From JAIQFV01 sp041494885 (GTDB lineage Bacteria; Acidobacteriota; Terriglobia; JAIQFV01): DNA of 64,000 nucleotides. The notes under the pieces are model-generated. The model did not search any database. It was not told the DNA's origin and saw nothing but the letters and a program-made list of their open reading frames with translations. The translations under genes and the position numbers were made by a program. Positions 1 through 8,014 of the stretch are shown one piece after another. The stretch lies in contig JBGQBO010000019.1 in NCBI GenBank assembly GCA_041494885.1, positions 1 to 64,000 of the forward strand, in the 5' to 3' direction. Position 1 is the stretch's first letter. Each line of letters begins with the position of its first letter.

Positions 1-1323
1 CTGGGGCTTGCTTTCCGGGGCCTCGGTCGATGGGAGGAAGCCGGGAAGGCTTATCTCAAAGCGCTTGAGATGGAACCCAATAATGCCGGGACCCACAACG
101 GCCTGGGAAACTGCTACTACGGGGCCGCCTATTATCAGAAGGCTTTTGATTGTTACCTGAAAGCGATTGAGATCGATCCCAAGACGGGGGTGTATCACGA
201 AAACCTCGGACTTGCCCTGAGAGGCCTCGGTCGATGGGAAGACGCCGAGAAGGCTTATCTCAAGGTGCTTGAGATCGAACCCAATAATGCCGGGACCCAC
301 AACGGCCTGGGAAACTGCTACTACGGGGGCGCCGATTATCAAAAGGCCGTTGATTGTTACTTGAAAGCGATCGAGATTGATCCCCAAGTTTCCGTGTATT
401 ACGAAAACCTTGGCCTTGCGTTCAGAGGGCTGGGTCGATGGGAGGGAGCCGAGAAGGCGTATCGGAAGGCCATCGAGATCGAACCTCAAAATGCAAGTTA
501 TCACAATGGGCTGGGAAACAGCTATTACGGGGCCGCCGATTATCGAAAAGCCATTGATTGTTACCTGAAAGCGATCGAGATCGATCCCGGAGTGGCTGTC
601 TATCACGAAAACATTGCGGTTTCCTTCGGTGGGCTAGGTCGTCCGGAAGAGGCTGAAAAGGCTTATTTGAAAGCACTCGAATTCGAACCTAATAATTCAA
701 ATTATCACAATGGCCGGGGTAACACACTCTTCAAGAGAAACAAATATGAGGACGCCATCCCTTGCTACCAGAAAGCGATCGAGATCGATCCGGGGGTGGT
801 TGTCTACCATGAAAACCTTGCCCTTGCCTTCAGGGCAGCGCAGCGTTGGGAGGAAGCCCAGAAGGCTTTTGTGAAGGCGCTCGAGATGGAACCCAAGAAT
901 GCAGCTTACCACAATGGGCTTGGAATCACATTTTTCGGGGGGGGCGAGCTTGAGAAGGCCGTCGATTGTTATTTGAGGGCGATCGAGATCGACCCCGGAG
1001 TGGCGGTCTATCATGAAAATCTCGGCCTGGTCCTCAGAGGGCTGGGCCGATGGGAGGAAGCAGAAAGGGCCTATCTGAGGGCCGTGCAAATTGAGCCGCA
1101 CAATGCGGAATCTCAAAATGGACTGGGAAACACTTACTACGGGAAGGGAAACTATCAGAAAGCCGCTGATTGTTACATCAAAGCGATCGAGATCGATCCC
1201 GGAATGGCGGTCTATCACGAAAATCTGGCGCTTGCCTTTAGGGGATTAGGTCAGTTGGAGGACGCCGAGAAGGCTCATCAAAAAGCGGTCGAGATACAAC
1301 CTCAAATAGGAAGCTTGCAGTGA
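1..1323 (+). CDS. TPR-repeat protein (5' end outside window)
   Basis: The reading frame is open from base 1, so the gene begins upstream; the first internal ATG is at 70. The visible 440 residues are almost entirely tetratricopeptide repeats of 34 residues. Two repeat types alternate: one contains NGLGNxYYG and ends KAIEIDP, the other contains YHENLGLAxRGLGRWE and ends LEIEPN. The real unit is therefore a 68-residue (204-bp) pair, repeated about six times and very similar even at DNA level. TPR arrays are protein-protein interaction scaffolds; no catalytic domain is visible, but one may lie in the missing N-terminal part. It could be an O-GlcNAc-transferase-like or secretion-associated TPR protein. 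It ends in a TGA at 1321-1323. Confidence 0.9.
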   Translation: MGLAFRGLGRWEEAGKAYLKALEMEPNNAGTHNGLGNCYYGAAYYQKAFDCYLKAIEIDPKTGVYHENLGLALRGLGRWEDAEKAYLKVLEIEPNNAGTHNGLGNCYYGGADYQKAVDCYLKAIEIDPQVSVYYENLGLAFRGLGRWEGAEKAYRKAIEIEPQNASYHNGLGNSYYGAADYRKAIDCYLKAIEIDPGVAVYHENIAVSFGGLGRPEEAEKAYLKALEFEPNNSNYHNGRGNTLFKRNKYEDAIPCYQKAIEIDPGVVVYHENLALAFRAAQRWEEAQKAFVKALEMEPKNAAYHNGLGITFFGGGELEKAVDCYLRAIEIDPGVAVYHENLGLVLRGLGRWEEAERAYLRAVQIEPHNAESQNGLGNTYYGKGNYQKAADCYIKAIEIDPGMAVYHENLALAFRGLGQLEDAEKAHQKAVEIQPQIGSLQ

Positions 1324-1416
1324 GGGGTCAAGGATATTCGACTTCTCATGACCCTTGTCAGATCACCGGTCAAATACGCAAGATCCAAGAGACTGAAAAA
1401 CCGGTGGAGAGTGCAC

Positions 1417-2490
1417 TCAATTGTAACATTTTGCCGCCGTCGCCTTGAAACTCGCGAAGACGCTCATACCTTCCTGAAGGCCGAGCGTGTGCACGGAGTG
1501 AGCGGTGATTTCAGCCACCAGGGGTGGATGCGTGCCCAGCACGACCCGCACGCGCTCACCCTGCGGAGGCTCCGGCACCAACTCGAGGATCGGCCCGGCA
1601 AAGACGTTCTGCGCCGTGCCGGAAGGCTGTAAGAGGTGCAAAGTGATTTCCCGGGGATCAACGGTCATGAATGTCTCGTCGCGGATGTCTTCACTGATGG
1701 TGTGGACGACGCCCGTTGGGGTTTGGACTTCGGCCAAACCCGTCGCATCCCGCGAGCTGACTCTCCCCTGGAATAGATTCACACCCATAATCTCCGCCAC
1801 ATAGCGAGAGCGCGGCCGCCGAAGGAGTTCTTCGCGATCTCCCACCTGGATGAGCTTCCCTTGATCCACCACTCCCACCTGGTTCCCGAACACCATGGCT
1901 TCAAAGGGACTGTGAGTCACAAGAAGAGTGATGCAAGGAAGGTTGGCAAGGATACGACGGAGTTCAGTCCTTACCTCACGCCGGGTTTGAAGATCGATGG
2001 CGGAAAGCGGCTCGTCGAGCAGCAGGAGACGTGGCTTTAACACCAGCGCCCGAGCGAGAGCGACTCGCTGTCGCTGGCCACCCGACAGCCGGTCCGGCTT
2101 CCTTGAGACAAGGTCTTCAATGCCCAGCTGATTGAGCATTTCGTGGGTCTGGCGGCGAACCTGGGTTTCGGCCAATCCTTGCGCCCGTAGCCCGAACGCC
2201 ACGTTTTCAAAAACGGAGAGGTGAGGGAACAGAACATAATCCTGAAACACATATCCGATTGGCCGCTCGTTGGCCGGCATGGCAGTCCCGCGCTCGCTGT
2301 CAAAGAGGTCAAGATCCTCCAGTTGGATTCGACCACGGTCCGGAAGAAGCAGCCCCGACAGAACATTCAGGATCGTCGTCTTCCCCGCCCCACTCTCCCC
2401 TACCAGAACAAAGGTGCTTCCGGCCTTGGCGGTGAGTGAAACATCCACCTGGAACGGGATGAGCTGTTTTGAAAATTCGGCGATCAGCAC
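1417..2490 (-). CDS. modC: Molybdate ABC transporter ATP-binding protein
   Basis: ATPase of the molybdate importer, acting on the cytoplasmic face with ModB. Walker A GESGAGKT lies near residues 31-38, followed by the Q-loop (GYVFQD), the LSGGQ signature, Walker B LLLLDEP and a switch histidine (VTHS). The last 70 or so residues are TOBE-like, as in ModC. I chose the GTG at 2490: it lies 7 bases after the modB stop and is preceded by GAGGGA. A TTG at 2547 would lengthen the protein by 19 serine-rich residues and overlap modB, which is less likely. Last gene of the mod operon. Sulfate (CysA) specificity is possible from this domain alone, but the neighbours argue for molybdate or tungstate. 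Confidence 0.88.
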   Translation of the reverse strand: MLIAEFSKQLIPFQVDVSLTAKAGSTFVLVGESGAGKTTILNVLSGLLLPDRGRIQLEDLDLFDSERGTAMPANERPIGYVFQDYVLFPHLSVFENVAFGLRAQGLAETQVRRQTHEMLNQLGIEDLVSRKPDRLSGGQRQRVALARALVLKPRLLLLDEPLSAIDLQTRREVRTELRRILANLPCITLLVTHSPFEAMVFGNQVGVVDQGKLIQVGDREELLRRPRSRYVAEIMGVNLFQGRVSSRDATGLAEVQTPTGVVHTISEDIRDETFMTVDPREITLHLLQPSGTAQNVFAGPILELVPEPPQGERVRVVLGTHPPLVAEITAHSVHTLGLQEGMSVFASFKATAAKCYN

Positions 2491-2497
2491 GAATCCC

Positions 2498-3328
2498 TCA
2501 CTTGCCCGGATTGACGACGACGCTCCGGAGGACGAAGAGGAGTCCAAACGAAACGGCCAGCAGGATGACCGAGAGGGCCACGGCGGATTTTACATCGGTC
2601 TGAAGGGCGATATACACCGCGAGCGGCATGGTCTGCGTCCGGCCGGGCATGTTGCCGGCGAAAGTAATGGTGGCCCCAAATTCCCCCAGTGCCCTTGCCC
2701 AGCTCATGGCGGCTCCCGCTACCAGCGAATGAAGGCTCAAGGGGAGCACCACGTGAAAGAACGTGTAACCAGGCGAAGCCCGTAAGGTCGCCGCGGCTTG
2801 CAGATACCTTGGCTCAATCGACTCGAACCCTGCCCGGGCCGTATTGATAAAGAATGGCGCGGCAACAAAAGTCTGGGCGAGGACCACCGCGAAGGTGGTG
2901 AACGGGATGCTTATTCCCGCCACAGAAAGGACACTCCCCAGGACACTGGAACGACCGAAGGCAAGCAGTAATCCCAGACCGGCCACCGTCGGCGGCAAGA
3001 CCATGGGCAGGTTGATGACCACTTCAAGGACACGCTTGCCCGGAAACTTGCTTGAAGCCAACAGCAAGGCCACAGGGAGACCTAGGATGATGACGACGAT
3101 TGCGGAACTGACCGAGGTGATCAAGCTGAGCCGCAACGCCGACATCACGACGGGCGTTTGAAGCCGGGCCAACAGTTCAACCGGAGACACCCGGAACAAG
3201 AGACTCAAAAGAGGGAAGCCCAGCAGAACAAGGAGGAGGATTAAAGCAAACCCGGCCCCAACTTTCCAAATTTCCATCCCTTTCCGATTCGAACGAAAGA
3301 GAGCAAAAGTATCGGTGGTTTGACTCAT
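2498..3328 (-). CDS. modB: Molybdate ABC transporter permease
   Basis: 276-residue inner-membrane permease forming the translocation channel for molybdate with ModC and ModA. Several strongly hydrophobic segments are visible, including one near residues 20-45. The EAA-type loop that docks the ATPase is present as AAATLRASPGYTFFHVVLP, followed by GALGEFGAT-like sequence (ARALGEFGATITFAGN), typical of the ModB/CysT family. The ATG at 3328 overlaps the modA stop codon (ATGA), indicating translational coupling. Length is slightly above the usual 220-230 residues because of a short N-terminal extension. Confidence 0.9.
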   Translation of the reverse strand: MSQTTDTFALFRSNRKGMEIWKVGAGFALILLLVLLGFPLLSLLFRVSPVELLARLQTPVVMSALRLSLITSVSSAIVVIILGLPVALLLASSKFPGKRVLEVVINLPMVLPPTVAGLGLLLAFGRSSVLGSVLSVAGISIPFTTFAVVLAQTFVAAPFFINTARAGFESIEPRYLQAAATLRASPGYTFFHVVLPLSLHSLVAGAAMSWARALGEFGATITFAGNMPGRTQTMPLAVYIALQTDVKSAVALSVILLAVSFGLLFVLRSVVVNPGK

Positions 3329-4176
3329 GGCGTGTTCCTCAAGTCGGGACTTGCCGGCATGAATTGCCGGGCGCGCAGCATGGACTGTCCCACTGGAGAC
3401 AAAACAAATTCGATAAACTTTTGGGCTGCCTGGGGATTTGAAGCGGCCTTGAGAGGAGCGATTGGGTAGTTTGCGATGATGTTGGCACCCTCCAGAATTT
3501 CAAGCACCTGGAAGCTTCCAGCATTGGCTGGGGTGACATCAGAGTAATAGACCAGCCCGGCATCCGCCTCACCCAGTTGCACCTTGCTGAGTACCTCCTT
3601 CACATTCTCTTCGCTCGAAACGAGGTTTTTCAGTACGGCCGAAGGGTATCCGGGACTGAACCCTGTCACGTGCGCAAGCTTTCCCAGAACCTCCCGGCTG
3701 TAACGTCCTGCCGGGACGGATTCCGCGGCGAGGACCAGCTTGATGCCGGGCCGTGCCAAATCCTGGAGCTGTTCGATGCGAGCGGGATTCGATCGAGGGA
3801 CAATCCCCATGAGACGGTTGTGAGCGAAGACCTTTGGAGTCGATGCCAGCAGTCCGTCTCTCTGAACTTCTTCCATCCATTTCATGTCCGCAGAGGCAAA
3901 CACATCGACCCGGGCCCCCTGCTCAATCTGCAAAGCAAGCTGTTGTGAGCCTGCCAAATTGAGCTCGACACGCAGACCGGGATTCTGTCCTTCAAAGGCG
4001 GCGCCGATCTGCATGAAGGCTTCATTTAGAGACGCCGCGGCAAAGACAGTGAGGGACGAGGCGTTCCGTTGATGAAAAGGTTTGAACTGACGCGCCGCCC
4101 TCACCCAAACTAACGCCACGATCAAGACCGCGAAAAGACTAAGCCAGGCCATTCGTTTGAAGCCGGTGATTCTCAT
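3325..4176 (-). CDS. modA: Molybdate ABC transporter substrate-binding protein
   Basis: Periplasmic oxyanion-binding protein. An N-terminal membrane segment (about residues 8-26) acts as signal peptide or anchor, followed by the typical ModA opening LTVFAAASLNEAF. The family pattern continues with NLAGSQQLALQIEQGARVDVFASAD, where the serine-containing loops bind the oxyanion, and with a late GLVYYSDV segment. I chose the ATG at 4176 so that the signal peptide starts MRITGFKR; a GTG at 4194 in the same frame would add six residues. First transporter gene after the regulator at 4258-4662 and coupled to modB by a 4-base overlap. Confidence 0.88.
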   Translation of the reverse strand: MRITGFKRMAWLSLFAVLIVALVWVRAARQFKPFHQRNASSLTVFAAASLNEAFMQIGAAFEGQNPGLRVELNLAGSQQLALQIEQGARVDVFASADMKWMEEVQRDGLLASTPKVFAHNRLMGIVPRSNPARIEQLQDLARPGIKLVLAAESVPAGRYSREVLGKLAHVTGFSPGYPSAVLKNLVSSEENVKEVLSKVQLGEADAGLVYYSDVTPANAGSFQVLEILEGANIIANYPIAPLKAASNPQAAQKFIEFVLSPVGQSMLRARQFMPASPDLRNTP

Positions 4177-4257
4177 GGTCAGTTGGATCCCCACGCCGTG
4201 ATCATCTTGTCCCTCGAGGGTGCGACGGATGGGTCCGGATTGATCTGTCTGGCCCTT

Positions 4258-4662
4258 TCAGGCCCGGATCACCATCACCTCGGTGGATTTGATGAGGGCG
4301 ATGGCTCGGACCCCTTTCTTCAACCCCAGTTCCCTGCACGCATTCCGGGTAATGATGGAGGTGATCTGCTGGCCTCCCACCTCGATGCCGACCTGGGCCA
4401 GCAGCCCATCAAGCACCACCTCGGTGACCGTTCCGAGAAGTTTGTTGCGGCCGCTGATAGCGTCCAATCCCGAGGGATGGCGACTCCCGGGTCCCCGGCT
4501 TCGCCGGGTCCCCGTGATCCGTTCGATCTCGCTGCGCGGGATGCGGTGATGCCCCCCCGGGGTCTTGACGGACTTGATCCGGCGGCGATAGATCCATTGC
4601 TTCAGGGTGGGATAGCTCACGCTCAACAGTTGGGCTGCTTCTTGAAGTTTAAGGAGCTCCAT
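4258..4662 (-). CDS. HTH-TOBE molybdate-responsive regulator (ModE-like)
   Basis: 134 residues. Residues 1-50 are an excisionase/MerR-like winged helix-turn-helix (LQEAAQLLSVSYPTLKQWIYRR, then TPGGHHRIPRSEIER). Residues 70-134 resemble a single Mop/TOBE molybdate-binding domain (GRNKLLGTVTEV ... GVRAIALIKSTEVMVIRA). The family is expected to sense molybdate and control molybdate transport genes. It heads the operon, 81 bases before modA. The ATG at 4662 has GGGAGG a few bases upstream. It differs from E. coli ModE, which has a longer winged HTH and two TOBE domains. Confidence 0.85.
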   Translation of the reverse strand: MELLKLQEAAQLLSVSYPTLKQWIYRRRIKSVKTPGGHHRIPRSEIERITGTRRSRGPGSRHPSGLDAISGRNKLLGTVTEVVLDGLLAQVGIEVGGQQITSIITRNACRELGLKKGVRAIALIKSTEVMVIRA

Positions 4663-4694
4663 GGAACCTCCCGAGACAAATCGCAGGTGCAGTC

Positions 4695-4734
4695 ATCGAC
4701 TGAATTGTCGATTATATACGATTCAATACGTATT
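4695..4734 (-). promoter_or_regulatory. mod operon promoter with two palindromic operator candidates
   Basis: On the minus strand a perfect -10 hexamer TATAAT lies at 4716-4711, about 50 bases before the regulator ATG; no good -35 is visible at normal spacing. Overlapping it is an inverted repeat ATCGAC-N6-GTCGAT (4695-4712), which would cover the transcription start. Just upstream is a perfect 10-bp palindrome AATACGTATT (4725-4734). Either could be the site of the HTH-TOBE regulator. Assignment to that regulator is inference. Confidence 0.5.
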
Positions 4735-4820
4735 TATGATAAATAAATTGAGTATTGTCGGAGATCGCGAAGAGGGAGATCCGATCTGGTTCGCCAACGG
4801 GATCGCAATTCAACCTGGGG

Positions 4821-5015
4821 TCAGCGCCGCTTGGTCTCTTCCGCCCCCGTGGAGCGCGAGCCGGGAAGGGGCAGGCGGCCTTCCTTTTGAAGCGCGCGCC
4901 TCAACAGGTATTCGATCTGCCCGTTGAGGCTGCGCAATTCATCCCCGGCCCAGCGCTCGAGCGCCGCCACCACCGCCGGGTCCATACGCAACAGGAATGG
5001 TTTTCGGTCGGTCAC
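4821..5015 (-). CDS. Ribbon-helix-helix (Arc-like) DNA-binding protein
   Basis: 64-residue protein from the GTG at 5015, 5 bases downstream of the SPFH gene stop; an in-frame GTG at 5075 would add 20 residues and overlap that gene. The pattern RKPFLLRMDPAVVAALERWA followed by ELRSLNGQIEYLLRRAL is a classic ribbon-helix-helix fold: a short beta strand that reads DNA, then two helices. This Arc-type family is frequently found directly after SPFH/Band-7 genes. It is probably the autoregulator of its operon, acting at the palindrome around 5907-5934. An antitoxin role is possible, but I see no toxin gene beside it. Confidence 0.78.
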   Translation of the reverse strand: MTDRKPFLLRMDPAVVAALERWAGDELRSLNGQIEYLLRRALQKEGRLPLPGSRSTGAEETKRR

Positions 5016-5020
5016 GGCGA

Positions 5021-5890
5021 TCAATGGTAGAGCGTCCCGGTATTCAAGACGGGCTGGGTACCGCGCTCGCTGCACAGGACCACCAGCAGGTTGCTGACCA
5101 TGGCGGCCTTTCGCTCCTCATCCAAGTCCACGATCTTCTGTTTGGCCAGCATATCCAGGGCCATCTCCACCATGCTCACCGCCCCTTCGACAATGCGCTG
5201 GCGGGCCGCGATGATGGCGCCCGCCTGCTGGCGTTGTAACATGGCGGCCGCAATCTCCGGCGCATAGGCCAAATGGCTGATGCGCGCCTCGATGACTTCC
5301 ACCCCTGCCTTCGTCAAGCGGTCCTGGATCTCCTGTTTCAAATGCTCCGCAATGGCATTGGTCTGTCCGCGCAAGGACATCAGTTTTTCGTCGTGGGAGT
5401 CATAAGCATAGGCCGTCGCGAGGTTCCGCAGGGCCGACTCACTCTGCACCTGGACGTAGTTCTCGTAGTTGTCCACCACGAAGCAGGCCTCGGCGCTGTC
5501 CACCACTTTCCATACCACCACTGCAGCAATCTCAATGGGATTCCCCTCGATGTCGTTGACTTTAAGGTGTCCGCTCTCGAAGTTCCGAACGCGCAGCGAA
5601 ATCCGCCCCTTGGTGTAAAACGGGTTGGCCCATCTGAGGCCGGGCGACTTCTCGGTGCCCTTGTACCTGCCGAAAAGCTGAAGGACCTTTCCTTCATTCG
5701 GATTGACGATGAAAAGACCGCCCAGCAGGATGAGGTCGACAATCAATCCGGCAGCGTCTGCCAGGATTAGCGTCACATCCCCCCGGGGAACTTCACTGAT
5801 CAGGCTGTAGAGCAAAAATCCCAGCAGCAGTAGAAAAACGATGAGCATCAGCCCGCCCGATGCCCCGTGATATTCTTTTTCCTGGATCAT
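5021..5890 (-). CDS. SPFH/Band-7 domain membrane protein
   Basis: 289 residues. Two hydrophobic segments near residues 12-32 and 44-64 anchor the protein, followed by an SPFH (stomatin/prohibitin/flotillin) domain: VNPNEGKVLQLFGRYKGT, then FESGHLKVNDIEGNPIEIAAVVVWKV, a central ALRNLAT and a C-terminal coiled region (MLQRQQAGAIIAARQRIVEGA). Such proteins form oligomeric membrane microdomain scaffolds, often controlling proteases. I chose the ATG at 5890 because AAGGAGG lies 5 bases before it; the frame continues further upstream without a ribosome site. Two-gene operon with the ribbon-helix-helix protein downstream. Confidence 0.88.
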   Translation of the reverse strand: MIQEKEYHGASGGLMLIVFLLLLGFLLYSLISEVPRGDVTLILADAAGLIVDLILLGGLFIVNPNEGKVLQLFGRYKGTEKSPGLRWANPFYTKGRISLRVRNFESGHLKVNDIEGNPIEIAAVVVWKVVDSAEACFVVDNYENYVQVQSESALRNLATAYAYDSHDEKLMSLRGQTNAIAEHLKQEIQDRLTKAGVEVIEARISHLAYAPEIAAAMLQRQQAGAIIAARQRIVEGAVSMVEMALDMLAKQKIVDLDEERKAAMVSNLLVVLCSERGTQPVLNTGTLYH

Positions 5891-5906
5891 GACTCCTCCT
5901 TGAGGT

Positions 5907-5944
5907 GATATCATATATATATCATTATGATATCCATCTGTCAA
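5907..5944 (-). promoter_or_regulatory. SPFH operon promoter embedded in an inverted repeat operator
   Basis: Minus strand: -35 TTGACA at 5944-5939 (a second TTGACA copy lies at 5952-5947), a 17-base spacer, then -10 TATATA at 5921-5916. The -10 is bracketed by perfect 8-bp inverted arms GATATCAT (5934-5927) and ATGATATC (5914-5907) separated by 12 bases. The right arm ends a few bases before the ribosome binding site. Binding here would block transcription; the small ribbon-helix-helix protein of the same operon is the obvious candidate. Confidence 0.65.
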
Positions 5945-6207
5945 GCTGTCAACTGCCACGGGAATCCCTGAATTTGGCTAGGGAGCCATCCGCGCAACTT
6001 CTTGATCGGCCCTCGGCTGTGGTGCATGATCGAGAGGGGTGCCGGCGGACGCGCACAAATTGGCTCATTCTTCTGACCTGGAATGTTCCGAAGGTCACAC
6101 CGTTCATCCCTCCTTGATCAACTCCATGAATTCACATACTGCTGGAATAAGATAGAATGGCCGAGGTGTTCAATTGACGAAGGGGAGAGCGATCTGGGGA
6201 TTGACCC

Positions 6208-7458
6208 ATGGCCACCACCAAAGCTCGCAATAGCTCGATTTCTGAAAGAGCCTTCCGGAATACTGGAGCCGGAATCCAGATTTTCGTCTTCGTGATGTTT
6301 CTCTTAATGGGGGGCGGAATCTCGTATCCCTTGCTGATAGGCCCCCTCCTCCACGTCCTGGGAGCGAGAGATTGGATTGAAACGCCGTGTGTCGTGATTT
6401 CAAGTCGACTGGGCAGCCATCGTGGCAGCAAAGGCGGCACCACGTACAGCGTGGATATCCGATATGCCTACAGATTCAAGGAACGCCAGTATGTATCGTC
6501 GCGTTATCAGTTCTTTCAAGGCTCGACCAGCGAGTATAAGAAGAAGCGGTCGATCGTCCAATCCTATCAACCGGGCCAGCAGGCCTTCTGTTTCGTCGAT
6601 CCCCAGGACCCCCGCAGTGCCGTCCTGAACAGGGGCTTCACTTCGGACATGTATTTTGGGCTCATCCCGTTGGTATTCCTGGTGATTGGTGGGGTGGGTT
6701 TAACTTTCACAATTCGCAGGGCGCGCAAGAAAAAAACCGCCTCTGCCCAGTGGCCATGGCGGTCCCCCTCTGCTCTCGATCGCATTCAGACGGCGTCAAC
6801 ATCCATGTCTCCAGGTCTTATTTCCTCTTCCGAGCCCCTGACGCTCAAGCCCCGGGCATCGCCGGCTGCAAAACTTGTGGGGCTTTTTCTCTTCGCACTG
6901 TTTTGGAACGGCATTATTTCAGTTTTTATCTTCCAGGTGTTGGAAACTTGGCGCGCCGGTTCTCCCAATTGGTTTCTGACCCTTTTTATGATTCCCTTTG
7001 TCCTGGTGGGATTGGGAGCGGCAGGGGGAGTGGGATACTTCTTCCTGGCCCTTTTTAATCCCCGGCCGAAGCTGGTTGTCAGCCCGAGCGCCATCCCGCT
7101 GGGGGGATCGGGACAATTGGAATGGGAAGTTTCCGGACGCGTTGACCGGATCCGGCATTTTTATATTTTCCTCGAAGGACGAGAGGAAGCAACCTACCGA
7201 AGCGGTAAATCAACCCGCACCGACAAAGAAGTGTTTGCACGGCTCGACGTTTTGGACACGCAGGCTTCAGGATACATGATCCGTGGGTCTGCTCGGATTA
7301 CAGTTCCGCCGGAGGCTCTTCCCTCTTTCGAAAGCGTGCATAACAGGATCGTCTGGGTGCTATCTGTCAGCGGCGAAATTGAACGCTGGCCGGACCTCAA
7401 TGAAGAATTCCCCATCGCCGTCCTGCCAACGAGCGCCTCCAGGAGGTCCCAGCCATGA
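6208..7458 (+). CDS. DUF3592-type membrane protein
   Basis: 416 residues with about four membrane segments (near residues 22-50, 148-170, 220-245 and 253-280). Between the first two lies a soluble domain with the DUF3592 look: a CVVISSRLGSHRGSKGGTTY opening, a beta-rich body and YQPGQQAFCFVDPQDPRSAVL. The C-terminal third (after NPRPKLVVSPSAIPLGGSG) is beta-rich and resembles the paired C-terminal domain seen in larger DUF3592 proteins. Function unknown. Start ATG 6208 has GGGGA 8 bases upstream. It overlaps the next gene by four bases (ATGA at 7455), so the two are coupled. Confidence 0.75.
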   Translation: MATTKARNSSISERAFRNTGAGIQIFVFVMFLLMGGGISYPLLIGPLLHVLGARDWIETPCVVISSRLGSHRGSKGGTTYSVDIRYAYRFKERQYVSSRYQFFQGSTSEYKKKRSIVQSYQPGQQAFCFVDPQDPRSAVLNRGFTSDMYFGLIPLVFLVIGGVGLTFTIRRARKKKTASAQWPWRSPSALDRIQTASTSMSPGLISSSEPLTLKPRASPAAKLVGLFLFALFWNGIISVFIFQVLETWRAGSPNWFLTLFMIPFVLVGLGAAGGVGYFFLALFNPRPKLVVSPSAIPLGGSGQLEWEVSGRVDRIRHFYIFLEGREEATYRSGKSTRTDKEVFARLDVLDTQASGYMIRGSARITVPPEALPSFESVHNRIVWVLSVSGEIERWPDLNEEFPIAVLPTSASRRSQP

Positions 7459-7850
7459 TCGCACTTTCAATCAACCCCCGGGACAATAAGACCGTGTTTC
7501 TGCCGGGTGAAGAGGTAGCAGGAGTTGTCTCCTGGTCCCTTGATTCTTCGCCTGAAGCGTTGGAACTCCGCCTCTTCTGGTACACGGAAGGAAGGGGAAT
7601 CAGTGATACAGGGATTGGAGGGAACCTTCGCTTCGAAAACCCGGACCGTGATGGGCGCCGCGAATTTTGCTTCATACTCCCGGACGCGCCGTACAGTTTT
7701 ACGGGCACATTGATCACCCTGAAGTGGGCCTTGGAGCTCGTAGTGGAACCGGGCCACGCGGTGGAAAGGCTGGATATCGTTGTCTCACCTTCGGGCCGGG
7801 AAATTGTGCTTCAACGGCTGGAACCGCGCCTCCAGATACGAATTGATTAG
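7455..7850 (+). CDS. Small arrestin-like beta-sandwich protein
   Basis: 131 residues, no signal peptide or membrane segment. The beginning (ISINPRDNKTVFLPGEEVAGVVSW) resembles the first strands of arrestin or Spo0M-like beta-sandwich domains, where a PGE-x-V-x-G turn is characteristic. The rest alternates strands ending in a C-terminal QIRID. It is translationally coupled to the upstream DUF3592 gene, with AGGAGG just before the start. Its likely role is as a partner of that membrane protein. The fold call is by eye only and the biochemical role is unknown. Confidence 0.6.
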   Translation: MIALSINPRDNKTVFLPGEEVAGVVSWSLDSSPEALELRLFWYTEGRGISDTGIGGNLRFENPDRDGRREFCFILPDAPYSFTGTLITLKWALELVVEPGHAVERLDIVVSPSGREIVLQRLEPRLQIRID

Positions 7851-8014
7851 GAATCCAAGAAGCCATGAGCCCGGCCTCGATGCGAGCCCTCCCGCCGCGG
7901 AAGAATGAAATCCTTACAGATTAAACTCCTGTTTCCCTGGTCTCATCACAGTAAATTCTTTGCGCTGTTCGATACATTGTCCATCGATTAACCGATAACC
8001 CCCAGCGTCAACTC

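Noticed and set aside
1325..1354. Terminator after the TPR gene
   Set aside because: GGGTCA/TGACCC gives only 6 bp with an 18-base loop and no T-run.
4183..4746. 187-codon plus-strand frame opposite the HTH-TOBE regulator
   Set aside because: The minus strand carries recognisable HTH and TOBE domains and a good ribosome site; the plus-strand frame has neither.
4821..5890. Toxin-antitoxin pair
   Set aside because: The small ribbon-helix-helix protein looks like an antitoxin, but its only partner is an SPFH membrane protein and no toxin-like gene is adjacent.
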